A stretch of 42,216 nt of DNA from Acidobacteriota bacterium (lineage in GTDB: Bacteria; Acidobacteriota; Vicinamibacteria; Vicinamibacterales; UBA2999), in the NCBI GenBank assembly GCA_021730945.1, contig JAKFYH010000051.1, forward strand, positions 1-42,216. The letters are read 5' to 3'. The position numbers and the translations under genes are program-made. Below the pieces are notes generated by a model. It saw only the letters and a program-made list of their open reading frames with translations, was not told the origin of the DNA and did not search any database. This document shows positions 28,019 through 36,866 of this stretch, in pieces (within the stretch, counting starts at the first letter, position 1; every line of letters begins with the position of its first letter).

Positions 28019-29656
28019 ATGAAGCTGCGCATCGCCGTCGCCCTCGTGGTCTCGCTCGGCCTGGTTACCGGACTCGCCGCCAGCAGCCAGCGCCGCTTTG
28101 CGGCGGCACCGCCCGACCGCGGTGTGCGCGTCGAAATCACCATTCCGCCCACCGTGAAGCCGGAGCCGGTCACCGGGCGCGTGTTCTTCATCGTGGCGCG
28201 CTCCGATGAGCGCGAGCCGCGCTTGCAGGTGGGCCGCACCGGTACGCCGTTCTTCGGCCGCGATATTGAGAACCTGGCGCCGGGACAGGCGGCGACCATC
28301 GACGGCACGGACCTCGGCACGCCGCTCGCGAGCCTCAAGGACCTGCCCCCGGGCGACTACGTGGTCCAGGCCTTCGTCAACGTCTACTCCGAGTTCAAGC
28401 GGGCCGACAACCACACGGTGTGGATGCACGACGACCAGTGGGAGGGGCAGCACTGGAACATCTCGCCAGGCAATCTCTACAGCCGTCCGCAGAAGCTGCG
28501 GATCGATGCCACGACCGAGCCCATCAGGCTGGTCGCCGACCAGGTGATTCCGCCAGTCGCCATCCCCGCCGACACCGCGTGGGTCAAGCGGATCAAGATC
28601 CAGAGCGCGCTGCTGACCCGCTTCTGGGGCCGGCCCATTTACCTGGGCGCCACCGTGCTGCTGCCGCGCGACTACGAACGGTCGACCGTGAACTACCCCG
28701 TGCTGTACCGCCAGGGCCATTTTTCGCTGGCGCCGCCGCTCAATTTCCAGGAGAGCGGCGAGCTGTACGACGCCTGGATGCGTGATGACTTTCCGCGCAT
28801 GCTCGTGGTGACGCTGCAGCATCCCGCACCGTATTTCGATGACAGCTACGGCGTGAACTCGGCGAACCTCGGGCCGTACGGCGACGCGATCATGCAGGAG
28901 TTGATTCCCGCGGTCGAATCCCGATTTCGCGCGATCGGCGAACCCTGGGCGCGGATCACCGACGGCGGCTCCACGGGCGGCTGGATCTCGCTCGCCCACC
29001 AGATCTTCTACCCGGACTTCTACGGCGGCGTCTGGTCCTATTGCCCGGACTCGGTCACCTTCTCGGACGTCGAGGGCATCAACATCTACACCGACGACAA
29101 TGCCTTCACCCGCAAGGTCGACTGGCGGACCGTCCCCATCATCAACACGCGCGAGGTGAACGGGCACGTGCGGCTGACCTCGGAGCAGCGCAACCACTTC
29201 GAGCTGGCCAACGGCACGAAGGGCCGCTCGGGCGAGCAGTTGGACATCTGGTCCGCGGTCTTCGGCCCGGTGGGACCCGACGGCTACTTCAAACCGCTGT
29301 TCGACAAGCGCAGCGGCGTCATCGACCGCTCGGTCGCCGAGTATTGGCGCACGCACTACGACCTGCTCGAGTACCTGAAGCGCAACTGGACCACCGTCGG
29401 CCCGAAGCTGGTGGACAAGGTCCACGTCTACACCGGGACGATGGACAACTTCTTTCTGAACAACTCGACCAGGGAGCTGGAACTCTGGATGCGGACCACT
29501 GAGGACCCGCATTACGAGGGCTTCTTCCTGTACGGCGACGGCAAGGGGCATTGCTGGCAGGGGCCGGAGTCGACGCCGGAGAGGCTGAAGCAGATGGCGG
29601 CGCACATGGCCCGGCACAAGCCGGAGGGCATGACGACGCCGTGGTGGCGGTATTGA
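28019..29656 (+). CDS. Exported esterase-like alpha/beta hydrolase
   Basis: This 545-aa protein has a signal peptide (about residues 1-21). An N-terminal beta domain (about 35-165) binds or positions substrate. It is followed by an esterase-type alpha/beta-hydrolase region with nucleophile Ser318 in DGGSTGGW and a late His in GKGHCW (about 517). The layout resembles putative esterases of the Esterase-D/enterochelin-esterase group with an added N-terminal domain; I cannot name the substrate. It follows two other exported hydrolases on the plus strand but with a 109-nt gap, so it may have its own promoter. The start ATG lies in a GC-rich context with no clear Shine-Dalgarno sequence. Confidence 0.8.
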   Translation: MKLRIAVALVVSLGLVTGLAASSQRRFAAAPPDRGVRVEITIPPTVKPEPVTGRVFFIVARSDEREPRLQVGRTGTPFFGRDIENLAPGQAATIDGTDLGTPLASLKDLPPGDYVVQAFVNVYSEFKRADNHTVWMHDDQWEGQHWNISPGNLYSRPQKLRIDATTEPIRLVADQVIPPVAIPADTAWVKRIKIQSALLTRFWGRPIYLGATVLLPRDYERSTVNYPVLYRQGHFSLAPPLNFQESGELYDAWMRDDFPRMLVVTLQHPAPYFDDSYGVNSANLGPYGDAIMQELIPAVESRFRAIGEPWARITDGGSTGGWISLAHQIFYPDFYGGVWSYCPDSVTFSDVEGINIYTDDNAFTRKVDWRTVPIINTREVNGHVRLTSEQRNHFELANGTKGRSGEQLDIWSAVFGPVGPDGYFKPLFDKRSGVIDRSVAEYWRTHYDLLEYLKRNWTTVGPKLVDKVHVYTGTMDNFFLNNSTRELELWMRTTEDPHYEGFFLYGDGKGHCWQGPESTPERLKQMAAHMARHKPEGMTTPWWRY

Positions 29657-29734
29657 TTCGCGTCCTGCCTGAGTTGGGCCGGACGCACAACCGCTTCGCG
29701 TTCGGGCGCCGGGCGCAAGCGCTCGAAAACCGAT

Positions 29735-29740
29735 TACACT
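29735..29740 (+). promoter_or_regulatory. -10 box for the metallopeptidase/ATP-grasp pair
   Basis: TACACT lies 10 nt before ATG 29751, with no ribosome-binding site between. The predicted transcription start falls within about 3 nt of the start codon. The upstream gap of 94 nt shows no other clear signal. Confidence 0.45.
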
Positions 29741-29750
29741 CGGCACGAAC

Positions 29751-30806
29751 ATGGCTCGGACTCGCAAGCGACCGCGGCCGGGGCGGCGCCCCGCGCGCCC
29801 GGCCTGGACCCGCTGGCCGCAGGCGCGGCTCCTCGACCTGAAGCTGCGCGACCTCGGACTGAAGGTCGAAGACACCTTTGTCGCGGCGTGCATCGCCGAG
29901 CTCGAGGACGACCTCGCCCGGCGCGGCCTCCGGTTCCGCCCGCACTACTGGTTCTCGACCGAGTGGTTCACGCCTGGCGGGGTGCCGGGCATCGCCGTCC
30001 CGTTCTACCTGGGCCATCCCAAGCTGATGCGGCTTGAGCGATCGCAGATGCTCGAGGTCGAAGGCGGCACCCACGAGAGCTGCCTGAAGATCCTGCGGCA
30101 CGAATGCGGCCACGCGATCCAGCACGCCTACCGCCTGCAACTGCGGGCGGCGTGGCGGCGGCATTTCGGCAGCCCGACGCGGAAGTACCCGACCGAGTAC
30201 CGCCCGAACCCGGCGAGCCGGCGCTTCGTGCAGCACCTGCGGCTCTACTACGCGCAGAGCCACCCGGTGGAGGACTTCGCCGAGACCTTCGCCGTGTGGC
30301 TGCAGCCACGCGCCCTGTGGCGCAAGCGCTACGCGGGCTGGCCGGCACTGCACAAGCTCGAGTACGTCGACGAGCTCATGGCGGAGATCGCCGGCGTCGT
30401 GCCGCCGGTCCGCTCCAGGAGCCACCACGAGGGCCTGCCGACGCTCGGCACGACCCTCCGCGAGCACTACCGCGTGAAGCGCGAACAGTACTCCGTGACG
30501 CACCCCGACATCTTCGACCGCGATCTGCAGCGCCTGTTTTCGGCCGACCCCGTCCACGGGCGATCCGAGCGCGCGTCGGTGTTCCTGCGCCGGAACCGGG
30601 CCGACATCCGGCGGCTGGTGGCGCGGTGGACCGGCGAATACCAGTTCACGGTGGACCAGGTGCTGAGCGACATGATCGGGCGCTGCCGCGAGCTGAAGCT
30701 GCGCGCGGTGGGTTCCGAACGCCAGTTGCGGATGGACGCCGCGCTCATGCTGACCGTCAGCACGATGCACTTCCTCCATCGCAAGCGGCAGTGGGTGGCG
30801 CTATGA
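29751..30806 (+). CDS. Putative zinc-binding metallopeptidase
   Basis: This 351-aa cytoplasmic protein has a zincin motif, HECGH (117-121), inside ILRHECGHAIQH. A probable third ligand is Glu178 in HPVEDFAETFAVWLQP. A 20-residue Arg/Pro-rich N-terminus precedes the fold. The sequence matches the group annotated as putative zinc-binding metallopeptidase (COG4307-like); no substrate is established as far as I know. Its last four bases overlap the ATP-grasp ligase start as ATGA, so the two proteins are made in step. No signal peptide or membrane segment is seen. A link to peptide synthesis or protein tagging is inferred from the partner only. Confidence 0.82.
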   Translation: MARTRKRPRPGRRPARPAWTRWPQARLLDLKLRDLGLKVEDTFVAACIAELEDDLARRGLRFRPHYWFSTEWFTPGGVPGIAVPFYLGHPKLMRLERSQMLEVEGGTHESCLKILRHECGHAIQHAYRLQLRAAWRRHFGSPTRKYPTEYRPNPASRRFVQHLRLYYAQSHPVEDFAETFAVWLQPRALWRKRYAGWPALHKLEYVDELMAEIAGVVPPVRSRSHHEGLPTLGTTLREHYRVKREQYSVTHPDIFDRDLQRLFSADPVHGRSERASVFLRRNRADIRRLVARWTGEYQFTVDQVLSDMIGRCRELKLRAVGSERQLRMDAALMLTVSTMHFLHRKRQWVAL

Positions 30807-31819
30807 GACGGCTGCGCGTGCTGGTCCTGCTCCACCCCGGGCTGGTGCCGCCCGACTCGCTCGACGACCTGCCCGAACACCAGGCCTACGAGGTCAAGAC
30901 CGAGTTCCATGTAGTGCGGACGCTCCGTCAGCTGGGCCACGACGTCCGCGTGCTCGGCGTGCAATGGGAGTTGCTCCCCATCCGGCAGACGGTCGAGCAG
31001 TTCGACCCTCATATCGTCTTCAACCTGCTCGAGGAGTTCCACAGCCTCACCGAGTTCGACCAGCACGTCGTGAGCTACCTCGACCTGCTGCAGGTGCCGC
31101 ACACCGGCTGCAATGCCCGGGGCATGACCATCGCGCGCGACAAGGCGCTGTCGAAGAAGATCGCCGCCTACCATCGCATCCGCGTGCCGCACTTCGCCGC
31201 CTTCCCGCGGCGGCGCGCGGTGCGCCGGCCCAGGGACCTCGCCTTCCCGTTGATCGTCAAGAGCCAGACCGAAGAGGCCTCCGTGGGCATCTCGCAGGCG
31301 TCGGTCGTGCGCTCAGACGAGGAGCTCGTCGAGCGCGTGGCCTTCATCCACGAGAAGGTCAAGACCGACGCCATCGCGGAGGAATACATCGAGGGCCGCG
31401 AGCTGTACGTCGGCGCCATCGGCAACGAGCGTGTCACGGTCCTCCCGACCTGGGAGCTGCTGTTCGAGAACCTGGCGCCGGGCGCGGTGGCCATCGCCAC
31501 CTCGCGCGTCAAGCACAACCCGCGCTACCAGGAAGAGCGGGGCATCTACCAGCAGCAGGCCACCCATCTCCCGGATGAGATTCAGGCGCGGCTGACCCGG
31601 ACAACCCGGCGGCTCTACAAGCTGCTGCACCTCACGGGGTATGCGCGTATCGACTACCGCCTGCGCGCCGACGGGGAGCTGTTCTTCCTCGAAGCCAACC
31701 CCAATCCCGAGATTGCGCCGGAGGAGGAGTTTGCCTCGGCGGCCGCCGCGGCGGGCATCAAGTACAAGGATCTGCTGCAGAAGATCCTGACGCTGGGCCT
31801 GCGCGCATCGCGCTGGTAG
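30803..31819 (+). CDS. ATP-grasp ligase, D-alanine-D-alanine-ligase-like
   Basis: This 338-aa ATP-grasp enzyme has an N-terminal Rossmann-like part with VFNLLEEFHS (72-81), as in Ddl. The ATP-binding lysine is in PLIVKSQTEEAS (149-160), and AEEYIEGREL (192-201) follows. Metal ligands are Asp284 in ARIDYR and Glu297/Asn299 in FFLEANPNPE. Ddl-like enzymes join a carboxylate to an amine using ATP. The ends of the motifs differ from true Ddl, and no murein gene is nearby, so a different amino-acid or peptide substrate is likely. It starts inside the metallopeptidase stop (ATGA). A hairpin follows the stop. Confidence 0.85.
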   Translation: MRRLRVLVLLHPGLVPPDSLDDLPEHQAYEVKTEFHVVRTLRQLGHDVRVLGVQWELLPIRQTVEQFDPHIVFNLLEEFHSLTEFDQHVVSYLDLLQVPHTGCNARGMTIARDKALSKKIAAYHRIRVPHFAAFPRRRAVRRPRDLAFPLIVKSQTEEASVGISQASVVRSDEELVERVAFIHEKVKTDAIAEEYIEGRELYVGAIGNERVTVLPTWELLFENLAPGAVAIATSRVKHNPRYQEERGIYQQQATHLPDEIQARLTRTTRRLYKLLHLTGYARIDYRLRADGELFFLEANPNPEIAPEEEFASAAAAAGIKYKDLLQKILTLGLRASRW

Positions 31820-31831
31820 GCCGACCGGCGC

Positions 31832-31853
31832 GGTGCCTCGACCGCGAGGCGCC
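31832..31853. terminator. Hairpin between convergent genes
   Basis: A 9-bp stem (GGTGCCTCG / CGAGGCGCC, one G-T pair) with loop ACCG lies 12 nt beyond the ATP-grasp gene and 5 nt beyond the DUF4159 stop. It could serve both transcripts; no T-tract is seen. Confidence 0.5.
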
Positions 31854-31858
31854 CAGGG

Positions 31859-32713
31859 TCAATGGGTCATGGCGTAGAGCAGGATATCAATGCCCACGGC
31901 GTAGGCTTCCGGCGAGAACTGGAAGAAATAATCGCTGTCTTCGCCTTCGCGCTCCCAGGCATCGGGCATGTCGGTGTTGTGCACCATCACCACCATGAGC
32001 CGGCCCTGGGCATCGGTGATGCCGCGCGCGCTCGGCGGCGACCCGTCTTCATTCCACCGCTCGATCGTGCCGCCGGCGCTGCGCCGCCAGGTATTGATCG
32101 AGGCCATCTGCGGTAACTTGGCCACCGGAAACATGGTGCGCCACACGGCATGGTCGGGCGGCGCCAGGTCGACAAGCGGGTACTGGCCGCGCGGCAGGGC
32201 GCGGCCAATCTGCTCGTCGAACTGCTCGCGCGCCCAACTGCCGTGGTAGTCGCTGACCAGGAGGAAGCCCCCCTTCTCCAGGTAGTCGCGCAGGCGATCC
32301 ACTTCCTCGTCGCTGAAGCGCGCCGTGCCCGCGTCCTCCATGAACGTGAACGGGCACTGAAAGAGCGCATCGTCGGTCAGCCGGACGACGACCGCATCGG
32401 GGATTTCGTCTTCGGTGCCGGTGTTGGCAAGCTTGACCTTGACCTTGGTGAGTTCCGCCAGCCTGACGCTGAAGTTGATGTCGGCGCCGGGGTAGTCGGT
32501 GGCCCAGCCCTGCTTCTCGCGCCGGTCGCTGCGGAACATGACGCGGCAGAAGTTGAAGCTGCCGTCGAAGGTGGCGGCAGTGGGAAACCGGGGCGGAGTC
32601 CGGCCGCCGAAGCCGCCGGCCCAAATCTGCTGGGCCTCGGCCATCGCGACGCCGGCGCCGATCACGCCGAGTATCCCGACCAGGACCCACATCCGTCCGC
32701 TGCCCGACCGCAT
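31859..32713 (-). CDS. Exported DUF4159-domain protein
   Basis: This 284-aa protein has a signal peptide or membrane anchor (residues 1 to about 27) and a DUF4159 domain. Recognisable parts are FNFCRVMFRSDRREK, GWATDYPGADINF, the FSDEEVDRLRDYLEKGGFLLVSD block, and a late GRLMVVMVHNTDMPDAWE. DUF4159 resembles a Rossmann/ThuA-like fold; function unknown. The ATG at 32713 has GGGAGG 4 nt upstream. The frame stays open to 33160, but that part is antisense to the repeat-protein gene. It lies 103 nt downstream of the repeat-protein gene on the same strand and may be cotranscribed. Confidence 0.87.
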   Translation of the reverse strand: MRSGSGRMWVLVGILGVIGAGVAMAEAQQIWAGGFGGRTPPRFPTAATFDGSFNFCRVMFRSDRREKQGWATDYPGADINFSVRLAELTKVKVKLANTGTEDEIPDAVVVRLTDDALFQCPFTFMEDAGTARFSDEEVDRLRDYLEKGGFLLVSDYHGSWAREQFDEQIGRALPRGQYPLVDLAPPDHAVWRTMFPVAKLPQMASINTWRRSAGGTIERWNEDGSPPSARGITDAQGRLMVVMVHNTDMPDAWEREGEDSDYFFQFSPEAYAVGIDILLYAMTH

Positions 32714-32816
32714 GGCGCCTCCCGTTCGCAACAGACGTGTCGCGTGAACCAAGGGTAGCCTGATTCTTGGGCTCGCGCGCGCTGCTGGTTCCGTCCTGCC
32801 TCTGTCTCCGCCGCGG

Positions 32817-35603
32817 CTACTGACCCTGGCGGTCGGCTTCCTCCAGCACCTGGAGGATGTCTTTCCACCGCCCGGGCACGAACCCGCGCAGCGCCCGTTC
32901 CAGGTCGGCAGTCCACGACCGCCCTTGCGAGACGACGTTCTTGCGCGTGTGTTCGACGAAGCGATCGGCGTACTGCTGCGGGGTCCAGCGTTCGAGGCGG
33001 GTCCACATGGCCCACTGGCGGATCGAGTGGAAGTAATCGCCCGGGGAACTGTCGGGCGTGAGCCGGCCGGCCTGTTGCAGCCGTCGACTGGCCGCGAGTA
33101 CGCGTTGCATGGGAGCGAACCGGGCCTGGCGCTCCGGTGCGGCCACGCGGAACACCGCACCGGCCGCGGGAGGGAGCTTGGCGAATTCGGCGCAGTATGC
33201 GTCGAGCTTCATCGTCAGCCGGCTGGTGGCCCGCGCGGCGACCTGCTGGAACTGTTGCCGGAGTTGTCGCTGCGCGTTCTGCTTGAGTGGCTCGACCACC
33301 AATGATTCGCCTGACAGGCGCACCGGCTGATCACTGTCGGACACGAGTTGCACCTCAAAGGCTTCGCCGCTCGATTGGCCCAGGCTCACGATCAGGGCCC
33401 GCACCGTTGCGGGCCGAGGGGGGGCGCGTTGCTGACCGGCGGGCCAGGCCACGCGGGTCACGAACAACCAGGCGGCGCCGGCCTGCTCCTGGCGTGCCGC
33501 CGGCTGCACCAAAGCCGCGCGCGCTACCTCTACGATCATGACTTGTGTCGCGTCGAACACGTCGCCGTTGCCCGATGGCGTCAGCGCCGAATCGGTCCAC
33601 GGGACTTCCAGCGCGCCGCCGGGTGGCATGGCATCGGCCACGCGGCGATCGGGAGGCCGGCAGCGACTGGCGGCGGCCGCCCACGCGGCCTGTAGTCGCG
33701 CGAGCAGCCCGCGCACGCGTTCGCCCAAGACTTCGTCCGACAGCCGCGCCCGCACCGCGTCGAGCGCTGCCACCGTTTCGACCGCGCGCGTGATATCGGT
33801 TGAGAGCCGGCGAACTTCCGCCGTGTGTTCGGGCTTCACGCCGGCCCCTCTCACGGTTTTTGAATCCACGATGTCCTGCGCCAGGCGGGCCAGGTCCTGC
33901 GCCCGGCCGGCGTTCGACAGGCTGCGGTAGTTGGTGTCCGGGTCGACGTTCTGCAGATCGGAGATCTCGATCAGTCGCTCGAGCATCCGGCGGATGTCCT
34001 CGCGGAGCGTCTGTCGAAGCCCGTCGGCCGCGCGCCGGAGGGCGATCGCATCCAGCTCCGCCTGCCGAAGCCGGGCCATGGCCTGCTGAAATGCGGGCTC
34101 ATCGCAGGCGGCAATGGCAGCCTCGGCCGCCGCCTGAGCGCTGGCGATGGCAGTCTCGAGCGCCGCGGCAGCCTGCTGCAGTTCGGCCACCCGCACGTTA
34201 CCGGCGACGCCAGCGCTATCGCCGCCGGCGGGCACCGCCAGCGCGGGCGGATCGACGTGTGTCACGGGGCGCACGCCACGGCAGGCCGGTTCCCTGGCCG
34301 CCCACAAGGCCGTCAGGGCCGCAATCGCCGAATCGGCCCGCGCCGGCAGAATCTGTCGCAGTTCATTGTTGATGCGGTCGACCCGCGCGACTGCTGCCGA
34401 CAGCCGGCCGATTAGCCGGGCCAGGGCGGACACTTCATCCCTCCGGCCGGGGGCGACGGCAGCGCCGAGCCTGACCGTCTTGGAATCGTCCAGGTCGCGC
34501 GCCAGGCGCGCGAGGTCCTCGACGCGACCGGCGTTTGACAGGCTTCGGAAGTTGGTGTCCCCGTCCACGGTGCCAAGGTCGGAAAGCAGATAGATGCGCT
34601 CCAGCGCGCCGCGGATCTCGTCGCGAAGCGCCAGGCGAATCTCGGCCGCGCGCCGGCTGAGCTCGATCGCGTCGCGCTGGACACGGCGCATGGCATCGAG
34701 CGCCGCCTGGACGCCGGGCCCGTCACAGCGATCGACCGCGTGGCGGCCACGCGCGTCGGCCTCGGCGAGTTGAGCTTCGAGCAGGGTCAGCGCGCGCGCG
34801 AGGGCGTCCACTCGAGCTTCGACCGGACCCGACTGCGTTCCGGGTCCGATCTCGACGCTGTTCACGCCGGAAGCCGGCCCCGCGGCGACCGCGGTCACTC
34901 GCGGCGGCACGCCAGCGCACGCCGGTTTACGCGCCTGCCACTCACGCTCGAGTGCCGCGATGGCGGCATCGATCGTCGCGCCGAGCGTCGCGTCGCGCAC
35001 GTCGTTGCGACGACGATCCAGCAGATCGATGGCGGCCACCTGGCGGCCGATGGCTCGCACCAGGGCCGCCACTTCATCGCGGCGCTCGGGGGCCACGCCG
35101 GCGTTGGCCCGTAACGTTCTCGACTCGGCGAGGTCCTTCGCCACGCGAGCCAGGTCGATGCCCCGACCCGCGCGCAGGAGCGACTGAAAATTGGTGTCGG
35201 CATCCACCTGCTCCACCAGCGACACCCGGGTCAGCACGCCGTAGATGTCGCGGACGGTCTCGAGCATGCGGCCGCGAAGTGCGGCGCCCCGGCTCTCGAG
35301 CTGCTGCCGATCGGACTGCACCTGGCGAAGGGCCGCCACCGCGCGCAGCACGGCCGGCTCGTCGCAATTGGCGATCGCGGTCCGGCCGTCCAGCAAGGCC
35401 TGGTCCACGCGTGCCTCCAGGCTGGCGATCTGGCGAATGAACGCCGACACCTCCTCCTCGAACCCGATCACGATCGCGGTGAAGGCGGTATCGCGCTGGG
35501 CGCCGGCTCGGCTCATCGGGAGGAAGACGTGGATCGAAACCAGCGCCGCGAGGGCGACGCGCCAGAGCGACCCGGGACCGGGAAACCTGTGGCGGAGCGT
35601 CAT
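32817..35603 (-). CDS. Large exported protein with three cysteine-bracketed repeats
   Basis: This 928-aa protein is not assigned to a family. A signal peptide (residues 1 to about 36, ending RAGAQ) precedes three helical repeats of about 176 residues at roughly 53-229, 265-441 and 473-648. Each unit opens with a Cys-Asp-x-Pro motif (Cys80, 293, 500), has an Asp-Thr-Asn plus AGR core, and ends in a second Cys (229, 441, 648). The spacing between the two Cys is 149, 148 and 148 residues. Pro/Gly-rich linkers join the units. The last 270 residues differ, with two Cys-poor mixed segments and an amphipathic end. Disulfide closure of each unit is inferred. The ATG at 35603 is chosen because TAGAAT ends 7 nt upstream. 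Confidence 0.8.
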   Translation of the reverse strand: MTLRHRFPGPGSLWRVALAALVSIHVFLPMSRAGAQRDTAFTAIVIGFEEEVSAFIRQIASLEARVDQALLDGRTAIANCDEPAVLRAVAALRQVQSDRQQLESRGAALRGRMLETVRDIYGVLTRVSLVEQVDADTNFQSLLRAGRGIDLARVAKDLAESRTLRANAGVAPERRDEVAALVRAIGRQVAAIDLLDRRRNDVRDATLGATIDAAIAALEREWQARKPACAGVPPRVTAVAAGPASGVNSVEIGPGTQSGPVEARVDALARALTLLEAQLAEADARGRHAVDRCDGPGVQAALDAMRRVQRDAIELSRRAAEIRLALRDEIRGALERIYLLSDLGTVDGDTNFRSLSNAGRVEDLARLARDLDDSKTVRLGAAVAPGRRDEVSALARLIGRLSAAVARVDRINNELRQILPARADSAIAALTALWAAREPACRGVRPVTHVDPPALAVPAGGDSAGVAGNVRVAELQQAAAALETAIASAQAAAEAAIAACDEPAFQQAMARLRQAELDAIALRRAADGLRQTLREDIRRMLERLIEISDLQNVDPDTNYRSLSNAGRAQDLARLAQDIVDSKTVRGAGVKPEHTAEVRRLSTDITRAVETVAALDAVRARLSDEVLGERVRGLLARLQAAWAAAASRCRPPDRRVADAMPPGGALEVPWTDSALTPSGNGDVFDATQVMIVEVARAALVQPAARQEQAGAAWLFVTRVAWPAGQQRAPPRPATVRALIVSLGQSSGEAFEVQLVSDSDQPVRLSGESLVVEPLKQNAQRQLRQQFQQVAARATSRLTMKLDAYCAEFAKLPPAAGAVFRVAAPERQARFAPMQRVLAASRRLQQAGRLTPDSSPGDYFHSIRQWAMWTRLERWTPQQYADRFVEHTRKNVVSQGRSWTADLERALRGFVPGRWKDILQVLEEADRQGQ

Positions 35604-35610
35604 GCGGGGC

Positions 35611-35616
35611 ATTCTA
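35611..35616 (-). promoter_or_regulatory. -10 box for leaderless repeat-protein transcript
   Basis: TAGAAT on the minus strand lies 7 nt before ATG 35603 and overlaps the earlier in-frame ATG at 35612. If the box is used, the earlier ATG is not in the message. Confidence 0.45.
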
Positions 35617-35711
35617 CCGCCGCACCGCCGGCGTGACCGGAACTCCCCGGACCAAACTTCGGCCCAGGTCCGGCTGGGATGCGGAGGCATCGGCACCTCC
35701 CAAGGTCTGCC

Positions 35712-36668
35712 CTAGCCGCTCGGCGGTGTATCCATGCGCTGGCCGGTCACGCGATTCCGGCCGGCCGCCTTGCTTTCATACAGGCCGGCATCGCAGCGCG
35801 CCACCATGTCATCCACCACGCTGCCCGCGGGCACGGCCGCATCCCAGCCGGTGACGCCAAAACTCACGGTCAGCGACAACACCTGTCCATGGTGCTCGAT
35901 TGACAGCCGCGCCATGGCGAGCCGGAGTGACTCGGCCACTGCCAGCGCGTTGGCATAGCGCGTCTCGGGCAGCACAATCACGAACTCCTCGCCGCCGTAG
36001 CGCGCGACCCAATCGGTGGCGCGGACATTGGCGCGAATGGCCGCCACCACCGCGGCCAGCACGGTGTCCCCCGCCTGATGGCCGTGGCTGTCGTTGATGC
36101 GCTTGAAATGATCGACATCGCACATCACGAGCGACAGCGCATGCGCGTATCTCACCGAGCGTTCGATCTCGGCGGGCAGTTGCGCCATCAAGTGCCGGCG
36201 GTTGAACGCCCCGGTCAGCGGATCGGTGATCGACAAGCGGCGGTTGTCTTCGTTGGCCGCCCGCAACGAGCGCTCCAGCGTGACAATGCGTTTGCCGGTA
36301 TTGAGGCGCGCCAGTAGTTCCGGTTCGAGGACCGGCTTGGTCAGGAAGTCGTCCGCACCCGCCTGCAAACCGGCCACCACGTGCTCGGTGGAGTGGCGCG
36401 ACGTGACCAGGATGGTGTAGACGTAGCCATCGACCGCCGCCGAACGCACGGCGCGGCACAACGCCACGCCGTCCATTTCAGGCATCTCCCAATCGGTAAT
36501 CAACAGCGGATACGAGTACTCGGCCAGGCGCGCCAACGCGGCCTTGCCATTGTCGGCCGTGTCCACGTCGAACCCGGCACGCTCAAGCAGTCGCGTGGTG
36601 ATGAGCCGCTGCGTCGGCTCATCGTCCACCACCAGGACGCGCCACCGGGCTGGGCGGTTGGATGTCAC
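35712..36668 (-). CDS. Response regulator diguanylate cyclase (REC-GGDEF)
   Basis: This 318-aa cytoplasmic protein has two domains. The receiver domain (about 10-125) has the acidic pair Asp15/Asp16, phospho-acceptor Asp59 in ITDWEMPEMDG, Thr89 and Lys111 in LTKP. The GGDEF domain (about 145-308) has the active-site GGEEF (225-229), metal ligand Asp184 in CDVDHFK, and an inhibitory RxxD site (Arg216-Asp219) five residues before it. It should make cyclic di-GMP under phosphorelay control with product feedback. No sensor kinase is adjacent. The start is GTG 36668. It lies upstream of the repeat-protein gene on the same strand, with a 108-nt gap. Confidence 0.94.
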   Translation of the reverse strand: MTSNRPARWRVLVVDDEPTQRLITTRLLERAGFDVDTADNGKAALARLAEYSYPLLITDWEMPEMDGVALCRAVRSAAVDGYVYTILVTSRHSTEHVVAGLQAGADDFLTKPVLEPELLARLNTGKRIVTLERSLRAANEDNRRLSITDPLTGAFNRRHLMAQLPAEIERSVRYAHALSLVMCDVDHFKRINDSHGHQAGDTVLAAVVAAIRANVRATDWVARYGGEEFVIVLPETRYANALAVAESLRLAMARLSIEHHGQVLSLTVSFGVTGWDAAVPAGSVVDDMVARCDAGLYESKAAGRNRVTGQRMDTPPSG

Positions 36669-36851
36669 ACTCCCGCCTCGTGTCGCGACGATTGCGGAAC
36701 GGGTCGGCGCGGCGGTCTCATCTCGTCGCGACTAGCCTAGACCTGCGCGGGTAGCACAAGCAAACCGTTTCATCGAAACAACCCGTGCGGAGAGACCGTC
36801 GTGATCCGCATCGAGGGTTCGGAGGCGCGGCAACGGGCGCCTCGCGGTGAC

Positions 36852-36857
36852 TACAAT
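36852..36857 (+). promoter_or_regulatory. -10 box for leaderless second cupin
   Basis: TACAAT lies 9 nt before ATG 36867 and immediately before another in-frame ATG at 36858. The later ATG fits a leaderless start. No -35 hexamer is evident. Confidence 0.4.
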
Positions 36858-36866
36858 ATGATCACT

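Noticed and set aside
27980-29893. Open frame of about 637 codons on the minus strand
   Set aside because: It is antisense to the esterase-like gene, has no start signal and shows a low-complexity Arg/Val/Asp/His composition typical of shadow frames.
29319-30779. Open frame of 486 codons opposite the esterase and metallopeptidase genes
   Set aside because: It spans the ends of two unrelated real genes in antisense and carries no motif.
30803-31819. ATP-grasp gene as a housekeeping ddl
   Set aside because: No mur or fts genes are near, it is coupled to a metallopeptidase gene, and its motif wording differs from canonical Ddl. Not excluded, but not the preferred call.
32714-33160. N-terminal extension of the DUF4159 frame
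   Set aside because: These 149 codons are antisense to the repeat protein. The ATG at 32713 has a strong GGGAGG site and a signal peptide follows.
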